The translations under genes and the position numbers were made by a program. The notes beneath the pieces were generated by a model. That model saw nothing but the letters and a program-made list of their open reading frames with translations. It ran no database searches and was not told the origin of the DNA. Shown piece by piece: positions 26,510 to 35,541 of a DNA stretch of 64,000 nucleotides. Numbering within the stretch: the first letter of the stretch is position 1; the number at the start of each line of letters is the position of its first letter. The DNA lies in contig NZ_LR824569.1 in the NCBI RefSeq assembly GCF_903969135.1, forward strand, positions 2,749,001 to 2,813,000. Reading direction: 5' to 3'. Origin of the DNA: Chryseobacterium sp. JV274. GTDB lineage: Bacteria; Bacteroidota; Bacteroidia; Flavobacteriales; Weeksellaceae.

Positions 26510-27104
26510 TCAATTAAAAGAACAATGGAATAATGAAGACGGTAACGTCCATATTCCTGACAACATAGAACAATTAAAGGAAAGCAAACACCCTATAGAA
26601 AAGATTCAAAAGAGTATGAAAAAGGAATTTCCTGCGCAGGTTCTTTCTATCATACTTATTGGCTTTTTCCCGCTGCTATTCCAATTTCCTTCTTCACAAT
26701 ATACCATTTATTATATATCCTATACTTTATTGGTGGTAGTCTCCTGTTATTATTTATTTGGGTTTTATCAATTTTACAAACAAGTCGAACTTTATACTGG
26801 AAACACAAGAAACAGCCTGTGGAAGATATATCACGAGCTCAGGTTAAACATGGAGAGATATCAATCTTTTGGTTTTTTGTTACTTCCCCATTTTCTGATA
26901 ACCTTAGGTTTACTTGCATTTAATATGTTGGAGAAAAAGGGTGAATCGTTAGCTGATATTACCCATAAATATCAAATATCACTCATTTTATTAGTATTGA
27001 TAGGCGTTTTTTCTGTCGTAGTAAGCATTATCTTATGGACAAAGTATATTTACGGCCCCAGTGCCAGACAATTGGAAAAGATTCTGAATGAAATGGAAGA
27101 ATAA
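26499..27104 (+). CDS. Membrane protein, probable regulatory partner of the ECF sigma factor
   Basis: The product has 201 residues: a cytoplasmic N-terminal section of about 45 residues (MNFDQLKEQWNNEDGNVHIP), then about four membrane helices (near 48-64, 68-88, 125-143, 160-184). It begins 11 bases inside the sigma-factor gene. No zinc-finger (HxxxCxxC) anti-sigma motif is visible, so it would be an unconventional anti-sigma factor; that role is inferred from position and topology only. Confidence 0.75.
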   Translation: MNFDQLKEQWNNEDGNVHIPDNIEQLKESKHPIEKIQKSMKKEFPAQVLSIILIGFFPLLFQFPSSQYTIYYISYTLLVVVSCYYLFGFYQFYKQVELYTGNTRNSLWKIYHELRLNMERYQSFGFLLLPHFLITLGLLAFNMLEKKGESLADITHKYQISLILLVLIGVFSVVVSIILWTKYIYGPSARQLEKILNEMEE

Positions 27105-27133
27105 GTAAACCACTCTTTATAAACCATAAAAAT

Positions 27134-27165
27134 GAAGTCTCAGAGAATATCTGAGGCTTTGTTCT
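27134..27165 (+). terminator. Terminator downstream of the sigma-factor partner gene
   Basis: A 10-bp stem (27134-27143 with 27149-27158, one wobble), 5-nt loop, is followed by TTTGTTCTTT. Confidence 0.8.
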
Positions 27166-27194
27166 TTAAAAAATCATTATTTATCATCTTCAAA

Positions 27195-27226
27195 TTTATC
27201 TGAGGTTTTATTTTTCCGTAAATTTG
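27195..27226 (+). promoter_or_regulatory. Promoter of pgi
   Basis: A -7 box TAAATTTG (27219-27226) has a -33-like TTTA (27195-27198) 20 bases upstream, one base off the TTTG consensus and at the expected distance. The leader to the pgi ATG is about 75 bases and contains a 10-codon ATG frame at 27247. Confidence 0.5.
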
Positions 27227-27306
27227 CACATCAGAAATAAATCATTATGGATTATGAGCTATTTTCATCCGATACATGATTTTCTGAGCGATAAAAATTC
27301 TGTAAT

Positions 27307-28947
27307 ATGCTATCAAAAATAAATCCAACACAAACTAACAGCTGGAAAGCGCTTGACGAACACTTCGGTGGAAATGACTTTGATCTTAGAACTCTTTTCC
27401 AGTATAATCCGAACCGTTTTAATGAGTTTTCCCTGCAAAAGGACAACTATCTGTTTGATTATTCTAAAAACTTAATTGATTCCAGAACGAAGGATCTTTT
27501 GTTACAATTGGCAGAAGAAAGCCAGCTAAAAGATGCTATTTCCAGAATGTTCTCCGGTGATAAAATCAATGAAACGGAAGGAAGAGCTGTTCTGCATACG
27601 GCATTAAGGGATTTCTCAGACCGTGAAATTCTTGTGGATGGAGAAAATATCAAACCACAGATCAAAAGAGTTCTTGATCATATGAAATCTTTTTCTGAGA
27701 AAATCATTTCAGGAGAACATAAAGGCTTCAGTGGAAGAGAGATTACGGATGTCGTAAACATCGGTATTGGAGGATCAGATTTGGGTCCTGTAATGGTTTG
27801 TTCGGCTTTAAAGCATTTCAAAACAAGATTAAACGTTCATTTTGTTTCCAATGTGGACGGAAATCATATCGCAGAAGTGGTGAAAAACTTAAATCCTGAA
27901 ACCACTTTATTTATCATTGCTTCCAAAACCTTTACGACTCAGGAAACAATGACCAATGCAAACTCAGCAAAGGACTGGTTTCTGAAGGCCGGAAAGCAGG
28001 AAGACGTAGCAAAGCATTTTGTTGCTTTATCTACTAATATTGAAGAAGTTAAGAAGTTCGGAATTGCAGAAGAAAATATTTTTGAGTTCTGGGACTGGGT
28101 AGGCGGAAGATATTCTCTTTGGAGCGCTATTGGATTAAGCATCGTTCTTTCTGTAGGATATGACAACTTCGAGCAGCTTTTAAGAGGAGCTTTTGATACT
28201 GACCAGCACTTCCAGACTGCTGATTTCTCTGAAAACGTTCCCGTATTAATGGGACTTCTGGGAATCTGGTATCGCAATTTCTATGCAGCAACCACTTATG
28301 CCATCTTGCCTTATTCCCAATATCTGGACAGGTTTGCAGCCTATCTTCAGCAGGGAGATATGGAAAGTAACGGAAAATGTGTGGACAGAAACGGTGAATT
28401 TGTAGAATATGAAACAGGACCTATCATCTGGGGAGAGCCTGGAACAAATGGTCAGCACGCATTCTATCAATTGATCCACCAGGGAACAGAATTGATTCCT
28501 GCAGACTTTATTGCTTATACAAAGAGTCCGAACAAAGTTTCGGATCATCAGGATAAATTATTAGCTAACTTTTTCGCTCAGACTGAAGCACTTGCCTTCG
28601 GAAAACTGGAAGAAGAGGTTGAAGAAGAGCTTAGAAATTCAGGGAAATCTGATGAAGAAATAGACAGACTGATCAATTTCAAAGTCTTCCACGGAAATAC
28701 ACCTACTAACTCTATATTATTCAAAGAATTAACTCCTTTTTCATTAGGTCAGCTAATTGCTTTATATGAACACAAAATTTTCGTTCAGGGAGTAATCTGG
28801 AATATTTTCAGCTTTGACCAGTTTGGAGTGGAGTTAGGAAAAGTATTAGCCAACAAAATCCTTCCTGAGCTTGAGAACAATGAAGCAATAAGTACTCACG
28901 ACAGCTCAACCAACGGATTGATCAATTACTATAAGGAAAACAAATAG
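27307..28947 (+). CDS. pgi: Glucose-6-phosphate isomerase
   Basis: This 546-residue enzyme interconverts glucose 6-phosphate and fructose 6-phosphate in glycolysis. Visible signatures are [28 protein letters not shown] (substrate phosphate loop), [17 protein letters not shown], the catalytic Glu/His region [11 protein letters not shown]...[19 protein letters not shown], and [11 protein letters not shown] near the C-terminus. Length fits the long (eukaryote/proteobacterial-like) PGI class. It has its own promoter and is followed by folD and queE on the same strand. Confidence 0.97.
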   Translation: MLSKINPTQTNSWKALDEHFGGNDFDLRTLFQYNPNRFNEFSLQKDNYLFDYSKNLIDSRTKDLLLQLAEESQLKDAISRMFSGDKINETEGRAVLHTALRDFSDREILVDGENIKPQIKRVLDHMKSFSEKIISGEHKGFSGREITDVVNIGIGGSDLGPVMVCSALKHFKTRLNVHFVSNVDGNHIAEVVKNLNPETTLFIIASKTFTTQETMTNANSAKDWFLKAGKQEDVAKHFVALSTNIEEVKKFGIAEENIFEFWDWVGGRYSLWSAIGLSIVLSVGYDNFEQLLRGAFDTDQHFQTADFSENVPVLMGLLGIWYRNFYAATTYAILPYSQYLDRFAAYLQQGDMESNGKCVDRNGEFVEYETGPIIWGEPGTNGQHAFYQLIHQGTELIPADFIAYTKSPNKVSDHQDKLLANFFAQTEALAFGKLEEEVEEELRNSGKSDEEIDRLINFKVFHGNTPTNSILFKELTPFSLGQLIALYEHKIFVQGVIWNIFSFDQFGVELGKVLANKILPELENNEAISTHDSSTNGLINYYKENK

Positions 28948-28994
28948 TAAGTAAAAAGAAAGTAAAAGTAAATCTATAAAGTAAAAAAGTAAAA
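28947..28994 (+). repeat. AAGTAAA-type short repeats between pgi and folD
   Basis: Bases 28947-28994 consist of repeated AAGTAAAA-like units (about five). They fill the whole 47-base gap before the folD ATG and give an A-rich translation leader. Confidence 0.5.
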
Positions 28995-29879
28995 ATGGCA
29001 GAAATTCTTGACGGACTTAAAGTATCCAAGGAAATTAAAGCAGAGATCAAGGTTGAAGTAGAAAAGATTCTCGCAAGCAAAAGAAGAGCACCCCATTTGG
29101 TAGCTATTCTTGTAGGAAATAATGGAGCAAGCAAAGCCTATGTAAACTCTAAAGTAAAAGACTGTGAGGAAGTAGGATTTCAATCCAGCTTAATCAAATT
29201 TCCTAGTACAGTTGCTGAATCTGAACTATTGGAAAAAATTGACGAGCTTAATAAATCTAAAGCAGTTGACGGATTTATCGTTCAGTTGCCTTTACCAGAT
29301 CAGATTGATCAGGAAAAAATTATCAACGCAATTGATCCAAGAAAAGACGTGGATGGTTTCCACCCTGAAAACTTTGGAAAAATGGCTCTTGAAATGGATA
29401 CTTTCTTACCGGCAACTCCTTTCGGTATTTTAACATTATTAGAAAGATATAATATTGAAACTAAAGGGAAAGACTGTGTAATTATCGGAAGAAGTAAAAT
29501 TGTAGGAAGACCAATGAGTATCCTGATGGGTAGAAAAGATTTCCCTGGAAACTCTACAGTTACCCTTACACACTCCTATACAAAAGACATTGAAGAATAT
29601 ACAAGAAAAGCAGACATCGTAATTACCGCTTTGGGAGATCCTCATTTCTTAAAAGGAGATATGATCAAAGAAGGAGCTGTAATTGTTGACGTGGGTATTA
29701 CAAGAGTAGATAATGACTCTCCAAAAGGATATTATCTTGCAGGTGACGTAGATTTTGACAGCTGTGCAGCTAAAGCAAGCTGGATTACTCCGGTACCTGG
29801 AGGAGTAGGCCCAATGACAAGAGCGATGTTGATGAAAAACACCATCATTGCTTACAAAACTTCGGTCTATAACGACTAA
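28995..29879 (+). CDS. folD: Bifunctional methylenetetrahydrofolate dehydrogenase/cyclohydrolase
   Basis: This 294-residue enzyme oxidises 5,10-methylene-THF and hydrolyses the product to 10-formyl-THF, feeding purine and formyl-methionine synthesis. Visible family features are LVAILVGNNGASKAYVNSK with the conserved Lys, VDGFIVQLPLPDQID, PRKDVDGFHPENFG, PATPFGILTLL, CVIIGRSKIVGRPMSILM (nucleotide fold) and VPGGVGPMTRAMLMKNT. The length is normal. It lies 47 bases after pgi and 7 bases before queE. Confidence 0.97.
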   Translation: MAEILDGLKVSKEIKAEIKVEVEKILASKRRAPHLVAILVGNNGASKAYVNSKVKDCEEVGFQSSLIKFPSTVAESELLEKIDELNKSKAVDGFIVQLPLPDQIDQEKIINAIDPRKDVDGFHPENFGKMALEMDTFLPATPFGILTLLERYNIETKGKDCVIIGRSKIVGRPMSILMGRKDFPGNSTVTLTHSYTKDIEEYTRKADIVITALGDPHFLKGDMIKEGAVIVDVGITRVDNDSPKGYYLAGDVDFDSCAAKASWITPVPGGVGPMTRAMLMKNTIIAYKTSVYND

Positions 29880-29886
29880 TTTTAAA

Positions 29887-30516
29887 ATGAATAAAGAAGA
29901 AGATATTTTATTAAAAGAAGGTAAAATGCTCCCTGTAATGGAGCATTTTTACACTTTACAGGGAGAAGGAGCACACACCGGAAAAGCCGCTTATTTTATC
30001 AGGCTGGGAGGTTGTGATGTAGGATGTCACTGGTGTGATGTAAAAGAAAGTTGGGATCCGGAACTCCATCCTCTGATGAATACAGTAGAAATTGCAGAAA
30101 CAGCTGCAAAACATTGTAAAACAATTGTTCTGACGGGTGGTGAACCTCTAATGTGGAACTTGGATATATTGACTTCCAGATTGAAAGAGCTGGGATGTAC
30201 AGTGCATATCGAAACTTCGGGAGCTTATCCTCTGAGCGGACAGCTGGACTGGATCACCCTTTCGCCAAAGAAAACAGGACTTCCTAAAGAAGAAATCTAT
30301 CAGAAGGCCCATGAGCTTAAAGTTATCATTTTCAATCAGCATGACTTTACATTTGCACAGGAACAGGCAGCAAAAGTTTCTGAAAACTGCAAGCTTTATC
30401 TTCAGAGTGAATGGAGCAAAAGAGATGATATGTATCCTAAGATCACAGATTTCATCCTGGAACATCCGGAATGGCAGGCTTCAGTTCAGACTCACAAATA
30501 TCTGAATATCCCGTAA
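29887..30516 (+). CDS. queE: 7-carboxy-7-deazaguanine synthase QueE
   Basis: This 209-residue radical SAM enzyme takes part in queuosine synthesis, turning 6-carboxy-tetrahydropterin into 7-carboxy-7-deazaguanine. The start MNKEEDILL at 29887 is chosen because the upstream extension overlaps the end of folD. The N-terminal EHFYTLQGEGAHTG is the substrate-binding loop. The cluster motif is CDVGCHWCDVK, in which Cys-x3-Cys-x2-Cys binds the 4Fe-4S centre, and TGGEPLMW follows. It is probably co-transcribed with folD (7-base gap). Confidence 0.94.
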   Translation: MNKEEDILLKEGKMLPVMEHFYTLQGEGAHTGKAAYFIRLGGCDVGCHWCDVKESWDPELHPLMNTVEIAETAAKHCKTIVLTGGEPLMWNLDILTSRLKELGCTVHIETSGAYPLSGQLDWITLSPKKTGLPKEEIYQKAHELKVIIFNQHDFTFAQEQAAKVSENCKLYLQSEWSKRDDMYPKITDFILEHPEWQASVQTHKYLNIP

Positions 30517-30559
30517 AAAAGCTTAAATTAGCTGGGCTTATCCGCTATAATACCGATAG

Positions 30560-31930
30560 ATGCAGAGAATTCGATACTCTAGATACCTGAAATCGATCAT
30601 TATGTTGCTTGACCTTATGGTTATTGCATCTATCTTCATATTCTTTTTTATAAGCAGAAACGAAAGTTTAAAATACAATAAAGAAACCTGGTATCAGAAT
30701 ATTTTTTCTCTGATTCTGTTGTTTTTGTTCTGGGTGCTTCTGAGCGGTAGGACAAAAATATACAACATTCCTAGAAACCTTACTTATACCTTGTTTCTTG
30801 AACGCCTTTTAATCCACTTCCTCTTTTTTATACTTGGCGTACTGCTTATAGGAAAGGTAAGTAACAATGTATTTTTCAATTCGGATATATACTGGCTCTC
30901 TCTTTATCTTTTTATTTTCATCTTCCTTGTAAAGTCTTTGATCTATTTCGCAATCAAGTACTTACGATCCCTTGGAGCCAATTACAGGAATGTGATGTTC
31001 TTAGGAGACAGCCACTCCACGGAGATCCTGAAAAATATTTTTACAGACCGTAAAGACTACGGATACAGAATATTTGAATATGAAAATTCTGATATCAATA
31101 GTAATGAGCTGGTTACTTTCTGGAAAAAGAACGGGATTCATACTCTGTTTTTATCAATGGAAAACTCTTATGATGAATGGATTCAGAATGAGATTTTCAA
31201 ATTGGCAGAAGATAATAAGATTCATATTTCACTCATTCCGAGTATCACACAAAGTGATTTTTTCCTGTATGATCTGGGATATATACAAACCCAGCCGGTT
31301 CTTAATCAGGCAAGATATCCTTTAGATTATTATTCTAATTTTCTAATGAAAAGGACGTTTGATATTTTGTTTTCTGTTATTATACTGGTTTTTATCTGCT
31401 CGTGGGTATTCCCGATCATTGCCGTTTTAATCAAGGCTACTTCCAAAGGCCCGGTATTTTTCCTTCAGAAGAGATACGGTTTTCATGAAGAGGTATTCAA
31501 TTGTCTTAAATTCAGAACAATGGTTGTAAATGATGAGTCCACAACCAAAACCACCTCAGTAAACGATTCAAGGATTACCAAAGTGGGTAAGTTTTTAAGA
31601 AAAACAAGTCTTGATGAGCTTCCGCAATTTATCAATGTACTGAAGGGGGAAATGTCTGTAGTAGGGCCGCGCCCTCATATGCTTTCCGTTGATAATTATT
31701 ATAAACCAAAAATCGGAAGATACAGCTTAAGAAGTATGGTAAGCCCCGGCATCACAGGATTAGCACAGGTAAATGGATTACGCGGTGACTTCGGAGATGT
31801 GGAAGTAGAGATGAAAAAACGGGTTCTGGCCGATACTTTCTATGTAAGAAACTGGAGTTTTGTACTCGATCTTGTGATTACTTTAAAAACCGTTTTTCTG
31901 GTTATAGGGGGAGATAAAAATGCAAAATAA
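30560..31930 (+). CDS. Polyprenyl glycosylphosphotransferase (WcaJ-like initiating sugar transferase)
   Basis: The product has 456 residues. Four N-terminal helices (residues ~13-135) and a middle nucleotide-fold-like region (NVMFLGDSHSTEIL) precede a fifth helix and a C-terminal bacterial sugar transferase domain. Key parts of that domain are KRTFDILFSV, GPVFFLQKRYGF, FNCLKFRTMV, RKTSLDELPQFINVLKGEMSVVGPRPHM and PGITGLAQVNG. This class moves a sugar-1-phosphate onto undecaprenyl phosphate to start polysaccharide assembly, so it may supply the glycan handled by the flippase/glycosyltransferase group at 7778-10170. It is 43 bases after queE. Confidence 0.9.
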   Translation: MQRIRYSRYLKSIIMLLDLMVIASIFIFFFISRNESLKYNKETWYQNIFSLILLFLFWVLLSGRTKIYNIPRNLTYTLFLERLLIHFLFFILGVLLIGKVSNNVFFNSDIYWLSLYLFIFIFLVKSLIYFAIKYLRSLGANYRNVMFLGDSHSTEILKNIFTDRKDYGYRIFEYENSDINSNELVTFWKKNGIHTLFLSMENSYDEWIQNEIFKLAEDNKIHISLIPSITQSDFFLYDLGYIQTQPVLNQARYPLDYYSNFLMKRTFDILFSVIILVFICSWVFPIIAVLIKATSKGPVFFLQKRYGFHEEVFNCLKFRTMVVNDESTTKTTSVNDSRITKVGKFLRKTSLDELPQFINVLKGEMSVVGPRPHMLSVDNYYKPKIGRYSLRSMVSPGITGLAQVNGLRGDFGDVEVEMKKRVLADTFYVRNWSFVLDLVITLKTVFLVIGGDKNAK

Positions 31931-32033
31931 AGAACAGGACCAGTTCAATATCGAAATAATTTTAACACAAAACCAGGCTTTAGTCTTATTCTCGACTCTA
32001 GTCCAATTAAATAAAAAAGTCTAATTTAGCAGT

Positions 32034-32786
32034 ATGTTAAAAAAGTTTTTCACAGCAGTAGGAGAATACATGATCCTCTTGGGGAAATCCCTGCAGAAAC
32101 CTCAGAAAATGAAGGTTTTCTGGAAGCTGTTCATGAGAGAAATTAATGATTTGGGAGTAAATTCTTTCGGACTTGTCATCTTCACATCCATATTCGTTGG
32201 AGCTGTAGTGGCTATTCAGATGTTCAACAACTTTGATGCTTCTTCTTTTCCTATTCCACCTTCATTTGTAGGATATGCTACAAAAGCAGTTTTGGTTCTG
32301 GAATTTGCACCTACTATTATCAGTTTGATTCTGGCAGGAAAAGTAGGCTCATACATTGCTTCCAGTATTGGAACAATGAGGGTTTCCGAGCAGATTGATG
32401 CATTAGATATTATGGGAGTAAACTCACCCAATTTTCTGATACTACCTAAAATTATCGCCTGTATGATTTTTAATCCCCTTCTTATTGCTATCAGTATCGT
32501 ATTTGGTATTGGAGGAGGCTATATAGCCGGGATTTTAACAGGAAACTGGACGGAAAACGACTATATTGTTGGGATTCAGATGTATATGCCGAATTTATTT
32601 ATTTACTATGCATTTAGCAAGACTATCGTTTTTGCGTTTATCATTGCTACTGTACCGTCTTATTTCGGATACAATGTAAAAGGAGGATCGCTGGAAGTAG
32701 GTAGAGCCAGTACACAGGCTGTAGTATGGACAATGGTATTTATTATCATTTCCGAATTAATTTTAACCCAATTAATATTAAGCTGA
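32034..32786 (+). CDS. MlaE-type ABC transporter permease
   Basis: The product has 250 residues and about five membrane helices, with the MlaE family segments GLVIFTSIFVGAVVAIQMFN, APTIISLILAGKVGS, GTMRVSEQIDALDIMGVNSPNFLILPK and VPSYFGYNVKGGSLEVGRAST. It is the inner-membrane part of an MCE-type phospholipid transporter between inner and outer membranes. Its TGA overlaps the ATG of the ATPase gene by one base. The MCE (MlaD) subunit is not adjacent; the MCE gene at 14246 is a candidate partner. Confidence 0.93.
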   Translation: MLKKFFTAVGEYMILLGKSLQKPQKMKVFWKLFMREINDLGVNSFGLVIFTSIFVGAVVAIQMFNNFDASSFPIPPSFVGYATKAVLVLEFAPTIISLILAGKVGSYIASSIGTMRVSEQIDALDIMGVNSPNFLILPKIIACMIFNPLLIAISIVFGIGGGYIAGILTGNWTENDYIVGIQMYMPNLFIYYAFSKTIVFAFIIATVPSYFGYNVKGGSLEVGRASTQAVVWTMVFIIISELILTQLILS

Positions 32787-33601
32787 TGATTGAGGTAAAA
32801 GATCTTAAGAAAAGTTTTGATGATGTTGAAGTACTTAAGGGAATTTCAACTTCATTTGATAAAGGAAAAGTAAACTTAATCATTGGGCAGAGTGGCTCCG
32901 GAAAAACCGTTTTTTTAAAGAGTTTATTGAATGTTTATATGCCCTCTTCAGGAGAAATCTTATTCGACGGCAGAAATGTAAATACCATGAACAGGGAAGA
33001 AAAACAGCATCTTCGTTCAGAAATCGGAACCGTATTCCAGGGAAGTGCATTATTTGATTCCTTAACTGTGGAAGAGAATATCATGTTTCCTCTTGATATG
33101 TTTACCAATCTTACCTACAGAGAAAAAAAGAAAAGGGTTTTCGAAGTAATAGGACGAGTACATCTTGACAAAGCGGAAAGAAAGTATCCTTCTGAGATCT
33201 CAGGAGGAATGCAGAAAAGGGTAGCGATCGCCAGAGCTATTGTCAACAATCCGAAGTATCTATTCTGTGATGAACCCAATTCCGGGCTGGATCCTTATAC
33301 TTCTAAGATAATTGATGATCTCCTTTACGAGATCACCAAAGAATATAATACGACCACCATCATCAATACTCACGATATGAACTCTGTAATGACGATTGGC
33401 GAGAAAATTGTATACCTAAGACTTGGAATCAAAGAATGGGAAGGGAATAAAGACATCCTGATTACCGCAGGCAATAAAAATCTGATTGATTTCGTTTATT
33501 CTTCAGAACTGTTTAAAGAGCTGAGAGAATATTTACTTGAGAATAATAAAACGATTGAAACTACAACTACAAAAATAGACGATAATGAAAAAGGTACTTA
33601 G
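32786..33601 (+). CDS. MlaF-type ABC transporter ATP-binding protein
   Basis: The 271-residue ATPase counts from the ATG at 32786, which overlaps the permease stop; an open upstream extension is not used. Walker A is GQSGSGKTVF, the signature is SGGMQKRVAIARA, Walker B is YLFCDEPNSGLDP and the switch His is NTHD. It powers lipid transport with the MlaE permease. The last ~20 residues are Thr/Lys-rich and overlap by 17 bases the start of a beta-barrel gene. Confidence 0.94.
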   Translation: MIEVKDLKKSFDDVEVLKGISTSFDKGKVNLIIGQSGSGKTVFLKSLLNVYMPSSGEILFDGRNVNTMNREEKQHLRSEIGTVFQGSALFDSLTVEENIMFPLDMFTNLTYREKKKRVFEVIGRVHLDKAERKYPSEISGGMQKRVAIARAIVNNPKYLFCDEPNSGLDPYTSKIIDDLLYEITKEYNTTTIINTHDMNSVMTIGEKIVYLRLGIKEWEGNKDILITAGNKNLIDFVYSSELFKELREYLLENNKTIETTTTKIDDNEKGT

Positions 33602-34196
33602 TATAGCGTTAATAGGATTTTCAATGTGGGCTTCTGCACAGATTTCACTGGCAGGTAAGGCTAACTTGATCTTTCCTACCGGATCTCCTTCCTGGTCTAA
33701 TATTAAAGGAACAGTGAATGATGCCATTGACGGAACAGGTAAAAACAATGTAGGTTTCAATGTAGGACTTTCATTAAAAGTGGGTCTTCCTACTTCATTG
33801 TTTGTGATGCCGGAAATCTATTATACTCATTTTAAAAATGAGTTTACTACAGAGAACACTACTTTTGATGTTAAAAGCAACCGTATAGATGTTCCGGTTC
33901 TTTTAGGATATAACCTTTTGGGGAATATGCTAGGTGTTTTTGTAGGTCCTGTTGGAAGTTTTAACTTAAATAAAGACAATACTTACAACGATTTCAAAGA
34001 AAATGCTAAAAATGATTTTACCGTTGGCTACCAGTTTGGGGCACAGCTAGAAATCAAGAAGCTCATTGTAAATGCAAGATATGAAGGCGCTTTCAGTAAA
34101 GATGAAAGAAACTTTATCAACAGAGTTTCCGGTTCGGAAATCAGATATGATAACAGACCTAACCTGTTTATGGTAGGTTTAGGATATAAATTCTAA
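33585..34196 (+). CDS. Outer-membrane beta-barrel protein overlapping mlaF-like gene
   Basis: The product has 203 residues: a signal peptide (MKKVLSIALIGFSMWASAQ) then about eight predicted beta strands, a porin-family (OmpW/PorT-like) small barrel, ending in aromatic FMVGLGYKF as expected for an outer-membrane barrel C-terminus. It starts 17 bases before the ATPase gene ends, so it is translated from the same message. This suggests that it is the outer-membrane end of the lipid transporter or is co-regulated with it. A terminator follows. Confidence 0.85.
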   Translation: MKKVLSIALIGFSMWASAQISLAGKANLIFPTGSPSWSNIKGTVNDAIDGTGKNNVGFNVGLSLKVGLPTSLFVMPEIYYTHFKNEFTTENTTFDVKSNRIDVPVLLGYNLLGNMLGVFVGPVGSFNLNKDNTYNDFKENAKNDFTVGYQFGAQLEIKKLIVNARYEGAFSKDERNFINRVSGSEIRYDNRPNLFMVGLGYKF

Positions 34197-34218
34197 TCAG
34201 ATATCGAAATAACAACTT

Positions 34219-34247
34219 AAAACCCTCAAATTAAATTTGAGGGTTTT
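34219..34247. terminator. Bidirectional terminator between beta-barrel and 103-aa membrane gene
   Basis: A perfect 13-bp stem (34219-34231 with 34235-34247), 3-nt loop, has T-runs on the right. The stop codon of the leftward gene lies inside the stem. Confidence 0.85.
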
Positions 34248-34542
34248 TATTTTGGTCTTCAAGCTCAGCCTGGCGTTTTGCAATGTCTGCAGCCTGTTTT
34301 TCAAGCTCTTCTTTGTCTTTCTGCAGTTGTTTGAATTCTTTTTTCTTCTGGTCTGCTTTTATAGCGCTTCCTTTACTTAGATAACCTACCATTCCTCCAA
34401 TGATAAGTCCTATTCCTACTCCTGCCATTATTCCCATAATGTGAGAAATTTTTATTTGTTCTACTGCAAAATCAGTCGTTAAATAGAAAAGTAATGCAGA
34501 AACAGCCAAAAGTATAAGTCCGGTAATTGATAAACTCTTCAT
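34231..34542 (-). CDS. Small membrane protein with coiled-coil tail (103 aa)
   Basis: Two hydrophobic segments lie near residues 5-22 and 36-57, followed by a charged helical tail of Lys/Glu/Gln (residues 62-103) that should form a coiled coil. The second helix is Gly-rich (GIMAGVGIGLIIGGMVGYL), as in YtxH- or glycine-zipper-like envelope proteins. No known domain name can be given. It ends in a bidirectional terminator. Confidence 0.65.
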   Translation of the reverse strand: MKSLSITGLILLAVSALLFYLTTDFAVEQIKISHIMGIMAGVGIGLIIGGMVGYLSKGSAIKADQKKKEFKQLQKDKEELEKQAADIAKRQAELEDQNKNPQI

Positions 34543-34573
34543 AATATTGTGTTTAGGTGGTTTAAATAAAAAA

Positions 34574-34606
34574 GCCTTACCAAATTTACTAAAAATTTAA
34601 TAAGGC
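34574..34606 (-). terminator. Terminator downstream of the M48 protease gene
   Basis: The stem GCCTTA (34574-34579) pairs with TAAGGC (34601-34606), with further AT pairs in the loop; on the minus strand it is followed by CTTTTTTATTT. Confidence 0.65.
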
Positions 34607-34629
34607 CTTATTCAAGATTAAAATTCTAA

Positions 34630-35436
34630 TTATATTTTTCCTCCCGCAGCCTTATAATATTCCAAAGCTTTCGGAAGATCCTTATTGATATCTGAAATTC
34701 TTGTTTCCGGATTTGGGTGGGTAGATAAGAATTCTGGTTGTCTTGCTCCTGTAGATGCCGCTTCCATTCTGTTCCAGAAAGGGATTGCCGCTCTTGGATC
34801 ATATCCTGCCATAGACATAAGATAAAGTCCCATTTCATCAGCCTCTGACTCCTGACCTCTTCCGTATTTCAATAATGCCACCTGTGAACCGATAGGATAT
34901 ACCTTTTGGAAAACACTGGCCCATTGTGAATTTGAAATTGTTCCTCCCAGGATAGCCCCTCCGTACTGGGCTACCATTGCCTGAGAAATTCTTTCGTTTC
35001 CGTGGCCTGCCAGTGCGTGGGAAACCTCATGTCCCAGTACTACTGCAAGTCCGTTATCATCTTTTGTAACCGGTAATATTCCGGTATAGACAGCTACTTT
35101 ACCACCTGGCATACACCAGGCATTCAGTTCGCTGCTTTGCAGAAGATTAAATTCCCAGCTGTAGCTCGCAAGATCTGCTGATCTTCCTATGCTCTGATAA
35201 TATCTTTCTGCAGCGCTTTTAATTCTGTTTCCTACATTTACCACTCTCTTTGCATCTGCCGTACCGGTAATCACCTTACCTTTAGACAATGTCGTCTTGT
35301 ATTCCTGTGAAGACATTGTTAAAATTTCCGAGTTGTTGGCCAGCTGTAAAGACGATCTTCCAGTAATCGGGTTTGTAGTACAGGCAACAGCCGACAGAGC
35401 AATAGCTCCCATTCCTAATAGATGTGTAACTTTCAT
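34630..35436 (-). CDS. M48 family metalloprotease lipoprotein (BepA/YcaL-like)
   Basis: The product has 268 residues with a lipoprotein signal and lipobox SAVACTTNP. The zinc site HEVSHALAGHGNER lies near residue 135, and the third ligand region QESEADEMGLYLM follows. The start TNPITGRSSLQL is typical of the periplasmic M48 quality-control proteases that digest misfolded outer-membrane proteins. It ends with the conserved FLSTHPNPETRI. It acts in the periplasm or at the outer membrane. Confidence 0.92.
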   Translation of the reverse strand: MKVTHLLGMGAIALSAVACTTNPITGRSSLQLANNSEILTMSSQEYKTTLSKGKVITGTADAKRVVNVGNRIKSAAERYYQSIGRSADLASYSWEFNLLQSSELNAWCMPGGKVAVYTGILPVTKDDNGLAVVLGHEVSHALAGHGNERISQAMVAQYGGAILGGTISNSQWASVFQKVYPIGSQVALLKYGRGQESEADEMGLYLMSMAGYDPRAAIPFWNRMEAASTGARQPEFLSTHPNPETRISDINKDLPKALEYYKAAGGKI

Positions 35437-35495
35437 AGTTTGAGTGTTAATAATTCAACCTTAACAATTTTTATTCCAAAATATTTCAGAAAGAA

Positions 35496-35503
35496 TATAT
35501 TTG
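35496..35503 (+). promoter_or_regulatory. -7 box upstream of the DUF4251 lipoprotein gene
   Basis: TATATTTG matches TAnnTTTG, 38 bases upstream of the ATG. A T-rich stretch about 22 bases further upstream is a weak -33. Confidence 0.4.
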
Positions 35504-35541
35504 CATACATTTTGCTGTTTAAATTTAATAATTATCTCATT

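Noticed and set aside
29848..29886. Extension of queE into folD
   Set aside because: It overlaps the end of folD by 32 bases, while an ATG at 29887 immediately precedes the conserved N-terminus.
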